DNA of 64,000 nucleotides from Eurosta solidaginis. Lineage: Eukaryota > Arthropoda > Insecta > Diptera > Tephritidae. The stretch is from assembly GCF_040869045.1 (NCBI RefSeq), contig NC_090322.1, positions 186,433,477 to 186,497,476 of the forward strand. Reading direction: 5' to 3'. Below are positions 11,455 to 22,858 of the stretch, piece after piece. The notes under the pieces were generated by a model that did no database searches, was not told the origin of the DNA, and was given only the letters and a program-made list of their open reading frames with translations. Within the stretch, counting starts at the first letter, position 1. The number at the start of each line of letters is the position of its first letter. Made by a program: the position numbers and the translations under genes.

Positions 11455-12130
11455 TGTTATAGGTGTGTTATCCACGAAGTATAGAGAAGTTATCGCCTTG
11501 TTAGCAAATGGTTATTGGTTAGTTATCGAAAATTTATCGATATATCATCAAACAGGTATCAATTTGTGATCAGAGTACTACCAATTTATTATTGGCGCTA
11601 GTTACTCGTAAACTACCAATTTTTTATTGAAAAAATATCGATTTTTTCTCAAATATTTGCCGATTTGTTATCAAAAAGTTATAGATTCACGAACGAAAAG
11701 TTAACGATTATTTGAAGAAAATTTATCGCCTTATTATTAAAAGTTGTCACTTTGTTATTGAAAAGTTATCGTTTGCTATCGAAAAGTTATCGAATTGGAT
11801 TTATACTCTTAAAAAATGTATTGTAATATTGTTGTCAAAAAGCTATCGATTAGTTACCGGAGTGTTACCAATTTTTTATCGGCATGTTATCAATTTGTTA
11901 TCGGAAAGTTATTTATTTTTCATTAAAAATTTATCGATTTGTTATTGAAAATTTATCTACTTCTTATTGGAGTATTATCTACTTGATATCGGTGTACTTG
12001 TTGACAACGGATCATCAGTTTGATGTAGATGTCGATAAAACTTCGATATTAAATCGACGACACATCTGTAACCCGTCGATAAAAAGCTGATAACAAATTC
12101 GACTATAACAATTCGCTATCGATAATAAGC
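11455..12130. repeat. TATCGAAAA/TTATCGATT-rich degenerate repeat tract
   Basis: Variants of GTTATCGAAAAGTTATCGATT recur with a spacing of roughly 20 bp and much decay, for example at 11488, 11523, 11548, 11760, 11785, 11840 and 11930. Toward 12030-12130 the motif appears on the other strand as CGATA. The open frames here are by-products of the repeat. The motif is the core recognised by DREF (TATCGATA) and BEAF-32 (CGATA) in Drosophila. Any such role here is inference only. Confidence 0.6.
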
Positions 12131-12607
12131 CGACAATAGAACAATAATCCGTCGGTACGAGTACTTGGTACTCATGCCTTTTTTCTTTGGCCACCTGTGT
12201 ACTTCGCATTCTGGATACATCCTCGGGGAAGCCCTATATGCTCCTGAAATTTATTCCTTGAGAACTTTACCTCGCTCTCCACCTTATCACTTCATCATCC
12301 CTATCTCTCTTTTCTTATACCTCTTACCATTGTCCCCTTCATCCTCTCTATTTCTACGCATTTGTTATTATTTTATTCATCCTCTTTCGCCCTCTCTTTC
12401 AGTCAATTTTTTTTTTTAATTTTTTTTTAGAAAAAGTGACATACCATAAATTTTAGGAGAAGAAAATATATCGTTAGAAAATGCAACACCCTAATAGCAA
12501 AGGCAGAGATGAGCCCGAATAGATTCAAAAATACCAAATTATTATAACATTCATGATTTCGGTATTTAAAAAAATTTAGTTTGTCGCCTACAGGGTCAAA
12601 GCAGTTT
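12131..12607. other. Pyrimidine-rich stretch, otherwise featureless
   Basis: About 12285-12425 is CT-rich on the plus strand and ends in T runs. The remainder shows no recognisable feature. Confidence 0.4.
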
Positions 12608-12755
12608 ATGTGACCCGGCCTAGGAAAAGGTGGCTTATGACTCAAAAAAGAAATTGCTAGAATTAGCTGTTAAAGATAAACAATGCATTTCTTTAGATTC
12701 TTAGTAATAGTCACTTTTTTTAGTCATAAGCCACCTTTTCGTAGACCGGGTCACA
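12608..12755. mobile_element. Fold-back MITE
   Basis: The left arm, ATGTGACCCGGCCTAGGAAA onward (12608-12651), and the right arm, ending CCGGGTCACAT (12712-12755), are inverted repeats of about 44 bp with a few mismatches around a 60-bp spacer. The arms share the core AAAGGTGGCTTATGACT. It has no coding capacity. The flanking bases do not give a clear target duplication. Confidence 0.65.
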
Positions 12756-12932
12756 TATGATGGAGTAACACAAAATTTCTTATAGTCAAAATATTGGATA
12801 ATTTTTCAATATAAAATCTGTAATCATAATGCTGTTGGAGTATTCCAAAGTTCGTTTCTACACTATTTTCGTAAAACCCAACCAATTTCACACAAGCATA
12901 TGTGGACCACCCGAAAAGACGGGTACATACAT

Positions 12933-13442
12933 TGTAACACCCTGTAGCGACTTTTGGGGAACTCCGCTTATTTTACACCTTCTACTAACGTTCGTATCGA
13001 TAAATTGTTGAACATATAACTCCAATATTCAATAATGCAAAATGCCTTTATTAAAGTACTTCACAATAACACTTATAGTTCGCAACCAATAGCGTGTTTA
13101 AATCAAACTGATTCTGACTACTCAGCTTGCTCTACTTTTATACTCTCTCTTGCCTCGTTCACCCATTTCTCCTAAGGTCTAGTAACTTCGCGAACTTCAT
13201 GTCTGGTTACCAGCCATATATGTACATGTATATTTGTAGTTTATAGCCTCTCGCGTAGCCATATGCGTGTGTATATGTGATTTCTACTTCGACTGATGAC
13301 TACATCTGTGTGTGAGTTATCTCCCCGTTGCCTTGTATGTATGTGGGTAAATGATGATTAATGTGTTTATGTAGCTTGCTTTAATGTTTTTGTTGTTGTG
13401 CATTTACTTAGTAACAGCTGAGAGATGGTAATATTCGTCACA
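12933..13442 (+). repeat. LTR-like repeat, copy 2 (about 510 bp)
   Basis: It starts TGTAACACCCTGTAGCGAC and ends ATATTCGTCACA, matching copy 1 at 61-570 in the same orientation. Both copies are preceded by ACAT and followed by ATA, so the true ends may be ATTGTRAC...GTYACAAT. No element interior is recognisable on either side. Confidence 0.55.
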
Positions 13443-14100
13443 ATACAATTGAAGCTAATATAAGTGCGTTAGAACATCTCCGCATGTCGAAGCTGAAATA
13501 TCGGTATGAATATTTACAAATTTGGAATTCCTAGATTTCGGGACTCAAAAACTCGGTATCGGCCGTGCTTGTTAAAATGTATCTATCAAAGCTTTTAAGC
13601 TCACAATGGCACCAACGTTCCATCAAGTTAATTTTCAATTATGTAATATTTATTGAAAAGTAATATACTTAAGTGGAAAACCTGACAAGTTCCTAACTTC
13701 GCTAAGTTTGCGGTAAATGAATGATTTGTGAGATGATTTCTAGAAGGAAAATCGATAACTAATGGTAGTAAGTACAGAAATGTCAGCATTTATTAAGGGA
13801 GCTTTGTATGCTGCCGTAAAAGCAGTTCGTGAAATTATGTCTTCTTAAAATCAATCTTTTGAGCTCTAGATGTCAAAGTTTTATTATAAACATCCCTAAA
13901 CACCAGTTATCAATTCAAATGCCAATCGGCAACTTCCAGAGAGGTCAAGTCACTATCCATCTGTTCTTTCCGTCTCAATGGCTGCCTGTCCCCTTGTAAT
14001 GCTGTTTTCATTTCTAATGGGTATGGTTGGTTTGTGGGTTGGTGTGACGAGTTTCTTTTGATTAAAATTAAGTAGCGAGTAGCCGTTTTGATATTGTGTG
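13443..14100. other. No recognisable feature
   Basis: AT-rich sequence with no supported gene or repeat. Confidence 0.45.
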
Positions 14101-14104
14101 GTTT

Positions 14105-14480
14105 TTCAGTGTTGATGGTGCTTTCCCTGATATAGATCCGGAACATTACTGTAACTAGTGCCATGATATGACCACGCCAAATCTTCTATGCCATCCCAGC
14201 ACTACACCCTATTTCCGTGAGAACTTGCAGTCAACATTGCCTCGTCTACTAAATATTTGTAAGATAGATTCATATTTGTAGCAGAATTCTCCTCGAGTAC
14301 GTGAGTTTGGCAATTAGGTTGGAGAAGCTGTGAAGCTATAAAGCTTGGTACTGGGCTGAAGAACCCGTTTAACTCCCATTGTTTACATAGTCCGGAGGAC
14401 GCATAGATATGAAAGTTGCTGCAATTGGCGCAAAGAATCCCGTTCCGACTACACAAGCCAGTACAGTCCTTTAGTGAAAA
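14105..14480 (-). repeat. Dispersed repeat S, degraded copy
   Basis: GTTGATGGTGCTTTCCCTGA and TATAGATCCGGAACATTACT, followed by blocks such as GAGTTTGGCAATTAGGTTGG, parallel the repeat at 38715-39110 and the reverse complement of 39616-39985. It is too diverged to define exact ends. Confidence 0.5.
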
Positions 14481-16930
14481 CAGATACATCGAATCTCTGG
14501 CTGAGCTCCAATTGTAGGAAAGAAGATCGCATTGCTTGTATCTTAGACTGTCATGTTTTTGGTGACAAAGGAGTAATTTACATTGAGCAGGTCATGTTCG
14601 CGATCGTATGAACGTTCCTTCCAAAACTTTGAGATGCCATTTCCTTGGTTGTTTATGTAAATCACCTCTACTTCCTGACACTATGAACTAATTAAGTTTA
14701 TGTGAAGATATCACGAAACTGCCAGCTCAATCTTACCGTAACCTCCTTCCACTAGACAAATTGAGTTACAAACATATGGAGTTAGGAGCGGTGGAATAAA
14801 TGTTTTGTATATTCAGTTCCGGCCTCAAACCCAACTTTTTGTCTAAAATTCTTGGGCAAGCATCAATAACCCCATAAATAAGCTCGTTTGACCCTTTGAT
14901 TCATGTTAATTCTTCAGCTCTACCTAGGAGTCAAAAGAACTTCCAGGTGTTTGGCATTTCCATCTATTTTTGGTGTCGATCTAGAGACTTAAGGTGTGCT
15001 GCTACCTGACGAATAATATATCTGCTCGTCTTCAAAACATGTGTTGAGTCTACTATAAAACCGTGACTCACGGAACCTAATCATCTACTTCATTTCGTTC
15101 TGTAGCCACCAGTATTTATGAAATCAGTCGTCGATCTATTTCCAACGATGTATTTCACGCATCTTCCTTTCTACGCTAACTTTGGCATCGTGCCACATTC
15201 TCTGGTAAAAGGCAGTTGTTCAGCGAGTCCATCGTCATATTGCGCACCGGCCATCAATTTCAAGTATTACATAGCAAGAAAGTATTCGGATTCTTTGCTA
15301 GCATAGCCCCGCGCCTCATTAGCACCTTCTATATAGTGTGCAAATACGGAGGCAGGGGTGTTCAATGAGGGAGTCAGCACTAGCGCGATTCGCCGCAGCT
15401 CTCTTCCAGGTCACCACTCCGTCTTACACCGCATCTACCGTCTAAGACTATCCCTGAAGAACTGAACGCTGTAAAAGGTAAATCCGAAACGAATCCCCGC
15501 TATCGCTTGGCCATCATCGACGATGCCGTCCCTACGGCTCCGCTACAAAGACCATTGGTTGCTCACTGTCATACCGACGCCCAGCTGTTGCCGTGCGGAT
15601 ACCGTCGTGGCTACAACCTTTGGCCGACTCGCCGTGAGAGTAATCTCCGACACTCTCAACTATTCCGTCTATCGCATACGCACATTCACCCACGCTTATT
15701 TTACTTAATTGCTCCAGCCTGTGCCTTAATGTAGAGCTGTCCCATCGAATACTTGTTGACACATAAGTTCCGAAAAAGTTTTCTATTTTGATGCAGAGTC
15801 TTTATACCACCCCCCATTACTCTTTATGTTATTAATTCTCTGGTGATTTCAATTAATTTATACTTGCTTCCTTTTGCCAGATTCACTTGCGGCATTTTCA
15901 AAGAAAAATAGCGCAACTGATTGAACAACACTTCCTTTAACCTTTCGTCCCATTTCCTGTGTGGTAGTCGGTCTTAAAACAGCCGCATAACCATTCACAA
16001 ATTCTCATCATAAGCAAGAGAACATTTGACTTTTGGAATGGCTATGCCCATCATACTTGTAAATACTGACTGTCACTTCGGTTTTACACTTTTGGCTTTG
16101 CAGTCTTTTGTCTTTGGAGTGTTGCTTGTTTATCGCTTTTGTTTATCTGTTTTGATTTATTTTGATTCCCAAAAGTGAATAATGCATCAGCTTAGAGGAG
16201 GAGTCCTGAATTGCAGCAAGAGATGGGCACAGCAGTGTTTCAACAATGCTAGGAATCATTTTCTTCCCCTTTTACAAATCAATGCGACAAGTCAAGTAGG
16301 CGTAGGAATAGAAAAAGTTACGTTTATCAGTTCATTCCACTTCTGCACTTTACACCTCCTGTGGTCAAAAGCTGACGGACAGTAATATGTCAACTGATTG
16401 TTTGCAGTTTCAAGTGTGCTCTTTGCCGTCTGCAACAGAACTTGAGAAGCTGTTTCCAACAACTTCTTGAATAAAAAGTGCAGTGTAGGCGAAAGAAAAG
16501 AAATTTCAGTGAAGAGAAAAAATGTGTTTTAAATCGAATATGATTTCTACTTTAAATTTTCACGAAGCTGAAGAAATAATCGTTCACTCTTCAAAGTAAT
16601 TTGTGTCATAAAGAAGAAAATAGTCTAATATTCTGAAGCTCTGCAAGGGTGTCAAAACTCTTCGTTACCTTAGGACTATTTTCCACTACTTTTGTAATAA
16701 ATTTAGCGGATATGGTTTTCAGTCAGGCTCATTCCTTAAGTCAAGCTCGTTAGGCCATGGTTAAACCTATCCACGAGCACAATAGAGGGAGAACAAATTA
16801 GAAACCTATCCGAAGGCAGGAACACCTTCTCACTCGAAACTGAATAATTTTAGGCTCATCTGCTTTTTTGATTTTCTTTTCAAAACTTGTAAAAAACTTC
16901 CGAAGAAGTATAAAAGAAAAACCACTAAAT
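14481..16930. other. Unrecognised region with a GC-richer patch
   Basis: No supported gene. The part from about 15330 to 15760 is clearly more GC-rich than its surroundings and carries overlapping open frames of 60-76 codons on both strands. None shows a motif I know. It could be a remnant of an element or of a gene. Confidence 0.35.
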
Positions 16931-16934
16931 GAAT

Positions 16935-17335
16935 TTATTAAAGACAGAGAGGATTACAATGAAATCCTTGGCAACTGTCATTGGAAGTTCAGTAGACCTT
17001 AAAGACGCATTTCTGTATATAGCAGCTGACTTCAAAAATGCTCTTCCGGAAGCAATCATGAAGGATATTAGAAATCACACATAGAAAATATTAGCACGCA
17101 GCTAGGAGGATAGAGGATTCAGGAATTAAATTGTAAAATAGAGACCGCCCCTTAGGAGACGTTCTCTCTTGGCCGTAAATTTATCGCGGGGAACATTCCC
17201 CAAAACAATCTGCAACCTAAGGGTGGTGGGATTATTAACATTATTCAATTGGGGCTAGGAATGCAGGTCTCGAGGTTAATCCGAGGAAAACCAAAGCATA
17301 CCGAAAGCAATTGGCGGCGCGTATGAGCTTTAACC
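16935..17335 (+). pseudogene. Decayed non-LTR reverse transcriptase fragment
   Basis: In shifting plus-strand frames one can read RPPLGDVLSWP, comparable to the CPQGxVLSPLLW block of LINE RTs, and then RNAGLEVNPRKTKAY, comparable to the GLxVNPxKT block downstream of the YADD motif. Order and spacing fit a LINE RT palm/thumb with an internal deletion. Stops are frequent. Confidence 0.45.
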
Positions 17336-18379
17336 CAAAATAGTACACTGGTATACTGATTTCGTGATCTGTACATACAAATCTTATAAACCTCAGCAGC
17401 TGCAAAATGTTTAAAGGAGTTCATAGCTGTAACTGGTCTCTGCTTCGACTACTATGTCGCACTTACCACCCTTTGACTTGTTGGCGCAGGTCAGAGTCTT
17501 GTTCGCCGCTTTGTGGTGAATTTGAGTGAACGGTGGAAGATCAACTAATAACATAGTTTCACCTCAAACAATGGGAGCATTAAAAATTGTACATTAGCTA
17601 TTCCAACATCCCCATATTCAGCTAGGTTTAGGACCAAGAAGACTCTAAGCTTGATAGAAAAGTCCAAGGGAATATCGACACATCGGAGCGGGGGCCAAAG
17701 ATCCCTTTTCGCATCTTCGGTTTATAAGCATAATTGCCTAAGAATATGAAACTGGCTACATTACAATTCGATCACTCTTTTTTTATATATATTAAATTTC
17801 ACTGTGAGACTGTCCGAAAGGCTACTCACTAAAACCTAATCACCAACGGATAGGTCACCGAGTTTTTATTTTGCCCTCCCTCTCTGTTAGGCGAAATACT
17901 CGCATTGGAAGAAGATGCGGCGTGCATGGTCTAAATTTACGCAGTAGAGATACTTCTACTTTTTAATCTTACTTATCTATGAAATAACTTCCTAAAGTAT
18001 AAGTGAAAGCTAGGTACATGATGTCTGGAAGCTAGTAATAATATTCGCTGGGTTTTATCAAAGACTGAGGTAGCACTCAGTCAATTCAGGGTCCAATAGA
18101 GGTAACACAAGGCCCGCTCTAAGTGAAAGCACAGTATTCATACTTCTCTGATCAAGGAATTTGGAAATTTCGAGGGTATTAAAAATCCATTCCCGCAGCA
18201 AGTGGGCTAGAACCGGATTCTTACTCGCAAAGGACTTCCCATATCCATAATATCCCCCAAAACTTTCCTATAGTGTATTTTTGGTGACATCAATATTTGC
18301 ATGATAAGATCGTGAATAAAAGTACGAAACGAAAGAGAGGATTAATCTAGCAAATAGGTAACCGAAGTAGGATTCAACC
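17336..18379. other. No recognisable feature
   Basis: Possibly the eroded continuation of the adjacent LINE fragments, but no motif is clear enough to claim. Confidence 0.35.
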
Positions 18380-18660
18380 GAAACTGTTTGCTCAGCATTT
18401 CATTTCTCTCCCTTATGAGGAGTACTCTCGCCTCATTGTATAGCTGGTGTTCTGGGGACATGATAAGAAGCCAGTAGCGGTTCTGAGGCAGTGTTTTAAC
18501 AGGCAGTAATGCCATCGACGTGGATGTCCAAAATGGTCGATATTTGCCTTGTCATGTTGTAAATGAGGTCGCCGATGATTTGGTCGGTGACAATGTCGCG
18601 AGGCGAAAAAACGTGGAGAGAGCATATGTAGCTCATTAGGAGCTCTGCTGGGCAATGTTA
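18380..18660 (-). pseudogene. LINE ORF2 C-terminal fragment (Jockey-like)
   Basis: The minus strand reads LRTATGFLLMSPEHQLYNEA and then RERNEMLSKQF. The block xLRxATGCLLMSPEHHLHNE...MLxKQF lies after the RT domain of Jockey-type LINEs, and it also occurs at about 40430-40530. Both ends are lost. Confidence 0.6.
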
Positions 18661-19734
18661 TTGCGTTCCCTTATTGAGAGTTGACTAGCCTGACAGTTAT
18701 ACTCCAATGATAACATGAGTCATCCCGTTACAGATCGATCTGCGCCCTACAGAAATACAGCAAAATTGGAATTATCAAAAATTGGAATCATCATCCTATC
18801 ACAAGATACATATATTCGTATACATATTTCCACCCATCTCATGAGACTTATCACAAACTTCATTCATATGTTTTCAAATTATTCTCCATCCAAGGCAGAT
18901 GAAGTTAGAAGCACTTGCGGCAAGTAATTCAGGCGACCAACAACAATCGATCCGTCCACTTATCTAAGCATATTGGCTTCGATAAGTAGGCGGCGCCATT
19001 GAGTACAACTTCTTCCATTGTTTATTGGGCTCGAATTTTAAACAAAAGAAAAAATTGCTAAAGTCCATGCCTAGAAAAAAAAGCACAAAATGAAATCTAA
19101 CAAAAACAAAGTCAAGCATTGGTACTTTGGGGATGTAACCGGAAGATCTTGTTCGAACAGCAGAACCGAGCGGAAAGTGGGAAGTAAAATAAGTTGTTTT
19201 CTTGTTTGCATTTTTTATATGGGGTACGAGTACATAGTACATATGGGTTCATTCAATACTCTCACGTGCTCCTTAGCAAAGAGAACAAAAATCAAAAATG
19301 CAATGAACTCAAGTGACGAATTTCGAATGTTTACTCGAAGCGTCCTTTTGTCTATTTTAAATTTTTTTCTTCGAACTTTTTTTATTTTTTGTATTTTTTT
19401 TCGGTAACAACTCACATATGCAGTGGGGAATGAAAAAGATGGTAAAGAAAAATAACTGTCAAAAAAAGTATTCCGAAGAGAGAAAAAGATAAAAAAATGT
19501 GTGTAAACTTTAAACTTAGTAGAAGTAAAACTTCTTGTTTTGTGTATTTCCTAAAGGCATAATTTGCTTGACGTACTGTTTGACTCGTTACCTCATATTA
19601 GTTTCATTATTAATTCGTGGTAGGAGAGATAAGAGGAGGAGGCTGATGGACTTCCACTTGGGCATCGGAAGTGCCAGATTCGCGCATGGAAAGACAACTG
19701 AAGAAAACCAGCTCCCTCTTTATCAAAAAAACGG
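18661..19734. other. No recognisable feature
   Basis: AT-rich, with T and A runs. Open frames of up to 105 codons (19090-19407) have low-complexity ends and no motif. Confidence 0.45.
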
Positions 19735-20700
19735 TAACCATTTGAACTATCCGGTCAATAAAGACGTCTCATAGACTGAATGTGTCCAGAATTTATTTGA
19801 CCACCAAACGGAAGAACCCCAATCAGGTACCAGGACTTATGTTATAGAATAACTTCGTCCTCTTGGCAAATCCTAGAAGTTTCCAGGACCTAGCTTAATT
19901 GCTGCCTCGAGATCTGGACACTCTGTCGCCCCTGATAACTGCAGGCTTGGCCTAGCGAGCGCAGGACAGGAACACAGAACGTGCTCAACTATTTCTTCCT
20001 GTAGCTCGCACTTCCTGCACCTGCTGTTGCTGACGAGACCTAACTTATAAGCATTTGACGCCAGAAGGAAGTGTCTAGTTAGTATGGCCATCGTGAGTTT
20101 AATATCGTCAGCTTTATACATGGCCTTAGAAATCTTGCAGGACCGCGCTTTTGTCCACGCCTTTCTTGTTTCATGGATCATATGCAGCTGCTGTCTTCTT
20201 TTAATTTCTCTCAAACGGATTGGAACGTATATTGTCGTTTCAGCGAGTGTTGCAGCCTTTGCCAAATCAGCGGCTTTTTCGTTACCTTCTATATCTTTAT
20301 GACCGGAAACCCCATATAGATGTATGGTCCGGCCTAAGCGAAGTCTTTCCAAAGCTTTTTTGCATTCTAGAACACTTCTTGGTGAAGGTCTGTAAGATAT
20401 TATTGCCTTAATCGCCACCTGACGCAACTGCAGCTTAAGCACGCTTCCTCCAGAATTTCTGCTGCTTTCTTCACGGCTATAATTTCTGCTTTAACGAAGC
20501 TGTAGTAATCTGGCAGCCTGTAGGAGGGTGGAGCCGTGTGTAGTCCAAAAAAATGGGGAAAGCTTCTGACCGTCATTTACATGGGAATGGCCAGAGCGAT
20601 TCTTTTGCATGCGGTTCAAGCAGCTAACTACTTCCGGTCGCTTGCGGCCAAGTATTGTCTGGGTAGCCACTGTGGTAGTCGACAAATATACCACTATTTA
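19735..20700 (-). pseudogene. LINE RNase H and Cys-rich tail, copy 2
   Basis: The 189-codon minus-strand frame 19873-20442 covers the second half of the RNase H domain (QVAIKAIISYRP, then GVSGHKDIEGNEKAADLAK) and the tail with LGLVSNSRCRKC and VEHVLCSCP. Upstream, in other frames, 20430-20520 gives VKAEIIAVKKAAEILEEA, the Glu block. Relative to the copy at 4700-5770, a short segment just before QVAIKAI is missing. That deletion removes the catalytic-Asp position and causes a frame change. The part 19735-19870 is 3' of the stop and matches 25795-25900. It is a 5'-truncated, dead copy. Confidence 0.75.
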
Positions 20701-20989
20701 TTATACACACACTATTTTATTTTTTATAGAATAGCTTAATTGTCACGACTCCTAAATGTATGTTACAGTACGTTTATAAAATTCACAACCGAATGAACAT
20801 TTTTGAAAGGAAATTTTCAAAATTTAAATATAAAAAATTAAGAACAAAAATTCAATTTCTTTAAAGTAGATTCATTTAAAGTTGAATATAAATATAACCC
20901 TAAAGCAACTGAATATCCGTTTAGTTGTAAGCTAATGTGATAAAGTGTCAGCCTGGCTGGGCCACTCTGATATACTCAGTTTAAGAGCT

Positions 20990-22075
20990 AGCTGGGGGTT
21001 TTTTCATCGGCGGCGTCTGTCTACCACGAGGGGAGGCTGCAAGCGGGTTGTGCACTGGGCTTGGACCCCGCCACCTCAAACCACACTTGAAATGAATGAG
21101 AACTAACAACAAGACTCGGATAAGAGCACAACCCTTAAGTGATGACGATTATGGCAAACGTTTAAAGGACAATGATTTGAGGGCATGCACCTGGAACGTC
21201 CGTTCCCTAAATGGGATTGGTGCAGATGTCCGGTTTGTTGAAGTCCGCGTCAAAGCAAAATCCGACATCACCGCAATCCAAGAAATGCGTTGGACGAAGC
21301 AAGGAAGAAAGTAGATTAAAAATTGTGACATCTATTGGAGTGGTCATACAAATAAGCGCAATTTCGGTGGCGGATTCGCGGTGGAAGAGAGACTTTGTCG
21401 CCAAACACTGGCGGTCACGCCTGTGGACGTACGTCTCGCCGCTATCCGAATTAAAGCAAACATGTTTAAAATATCATTCATCTGCGCTCATGCACCTACA
21501 GAGGAGAAAGATGATGAGGAGAAAGATGATGAGGCGAAAGACGCTTTCTATTAACGTTTAGAACGCACATACAAGCGCTGTCTAATAAAACTTCTGCTAA
21601 TGAACGGACTGAGGCTGATTGACCTTGCAAGTGCTCGAAACATGGTCATATCCAGAACAAGGTTCATGCAAAAAAAGATATATCAAGGTACATGGCTTTC
21701 CCCGATCAAAATATGCGCCCGCCTCTGCGCGAAAAAACACAAGGAAAGCTAGACGTCGAAAGGTTGCAATCGCAACAGACTGTCAATGATTTCGCAACTC
21801 GACTCTCACACCTGCTTTCTGAGGGCACAAGTCCACCCGACGGAATACAGGAGCAGTGGAAGCATATCCCCAAAGCACTTCGTATGGACGCCGAGGAAAA
21901 AATTAGTTATCGGCGACCACTGGTACGATGAAGAATGCCGCGTTGCAATCGAAAGAAAAGCCGCTGCCTATAGGGCTACGTTAAAACCGAGCGCTTGAAA
22001 AGGGAAGCGAGACGCCTTTTCATGATAAGGTTTATGCATCAGCTTCTTTGCAAAATGTGGTCGGACGAGTGCATG
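20990..22075 (+). pseudogene. RTE-like LINE, 5' end with endonuclease domain (copy 1)
   Basis: A GC-rich leader from about 20990 precedes an apurinic-type endonuclease start, LRACTWNVRSLNGIGA, followed by DITAIQEMRWTKQGR (21175-21312). After a frameshift come HTNKRNFGGGFAVEERL and ISFICAHAPTEEKDDEEKD (21340-21530), then LRLIDLASARNMVISRTRF and GTWLSPDQNM (21605-21715). The next block begins RPPLREKTQGKLDVERLQSQ, so the expected endonuclease C-terminus (QIDHV...GPNIDSDHYL) is deleted between them. TWNVRSL, QExRW and LIDLAS are typical of RTE-class elements. The RT domain is absent beyond 22075. A related copy lies at 60410-62670. Confidence 0.75.
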
Positions 22076-22858
22076 CGAGCGCCCGACGCTTTTTCCAGAA
22101 TAATACTAGTATTATTCCTTCATTATTGTTTTAAACTTATTCTGAAAACTATTAACTTTTTATTTCGATATTATTTAAAACCGTGTTTTTTTAGTTTTTT
22201 TAAACTAAACCCGTATTTATTAAGTGATGTCTCCACCCGCACGACTGACGCAATTTCATATCATTTGCACCAATGAACCCAAAACGTGAGATTAGATGTT
22301 TTTACTTAAAATTATTAAACAACAACAAGGGCAGTATATTCAAGAACTCAAATTGGAGCAGTCAAGCAAGCCAAGCAACACAACACTGGAGCTAAGGGGC
22401 AACAAAGCAACAGTGCAACAGCAACAATGGAACAAAACTGCCAAGAGCACTTTTGCCGATTCAAATTCAATTTGCTGGCAAGTGGCTGTTTGAGTGTAGA
22501 CTCTACACTGTAGAGCTAGTAGTTGAAACTATGTTGTTGTTTCACTCTCTTATCTTACTATCTTGTTTAACAACTTGTCATACGTACAAAATATTTGACA
22601 TATGAATGTATGTGTGTGTATGTATTTGTATGTGTGTGTGTGAATTGAGTATGCAACAGCCAGCCATATGACAACTTCCTGCAAAAATCGTGCAATTAAT
22701 CCCTAAATAGATTGGTCTCCGATTGACTCTTTTGTCTACATTTGGGCATAATTGATCCCCAGTTTTAAATCTATGTAACCCATTTTAAGAAATATTTAAA
22801 AAAAACTGCAACGAAGATAGCAAAATAAAAAAGATTACAGGTGATTGAATCGAATTAT
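22076..22858. other. No recognisable feature
   Basis: AT-rich, with a GT-rich microsatellite-like stretch near 22605-22645 and a CAA/GCA-rich stretch near 22320-22440. Confidence 0.45.

Noticed and set aside
11712..12090. Ile/Ser/Lys-rich frames of 68-78 codons
   Set aside because: They arise from the TATCGAAAA-type repeat, which lacks stops in some frames.
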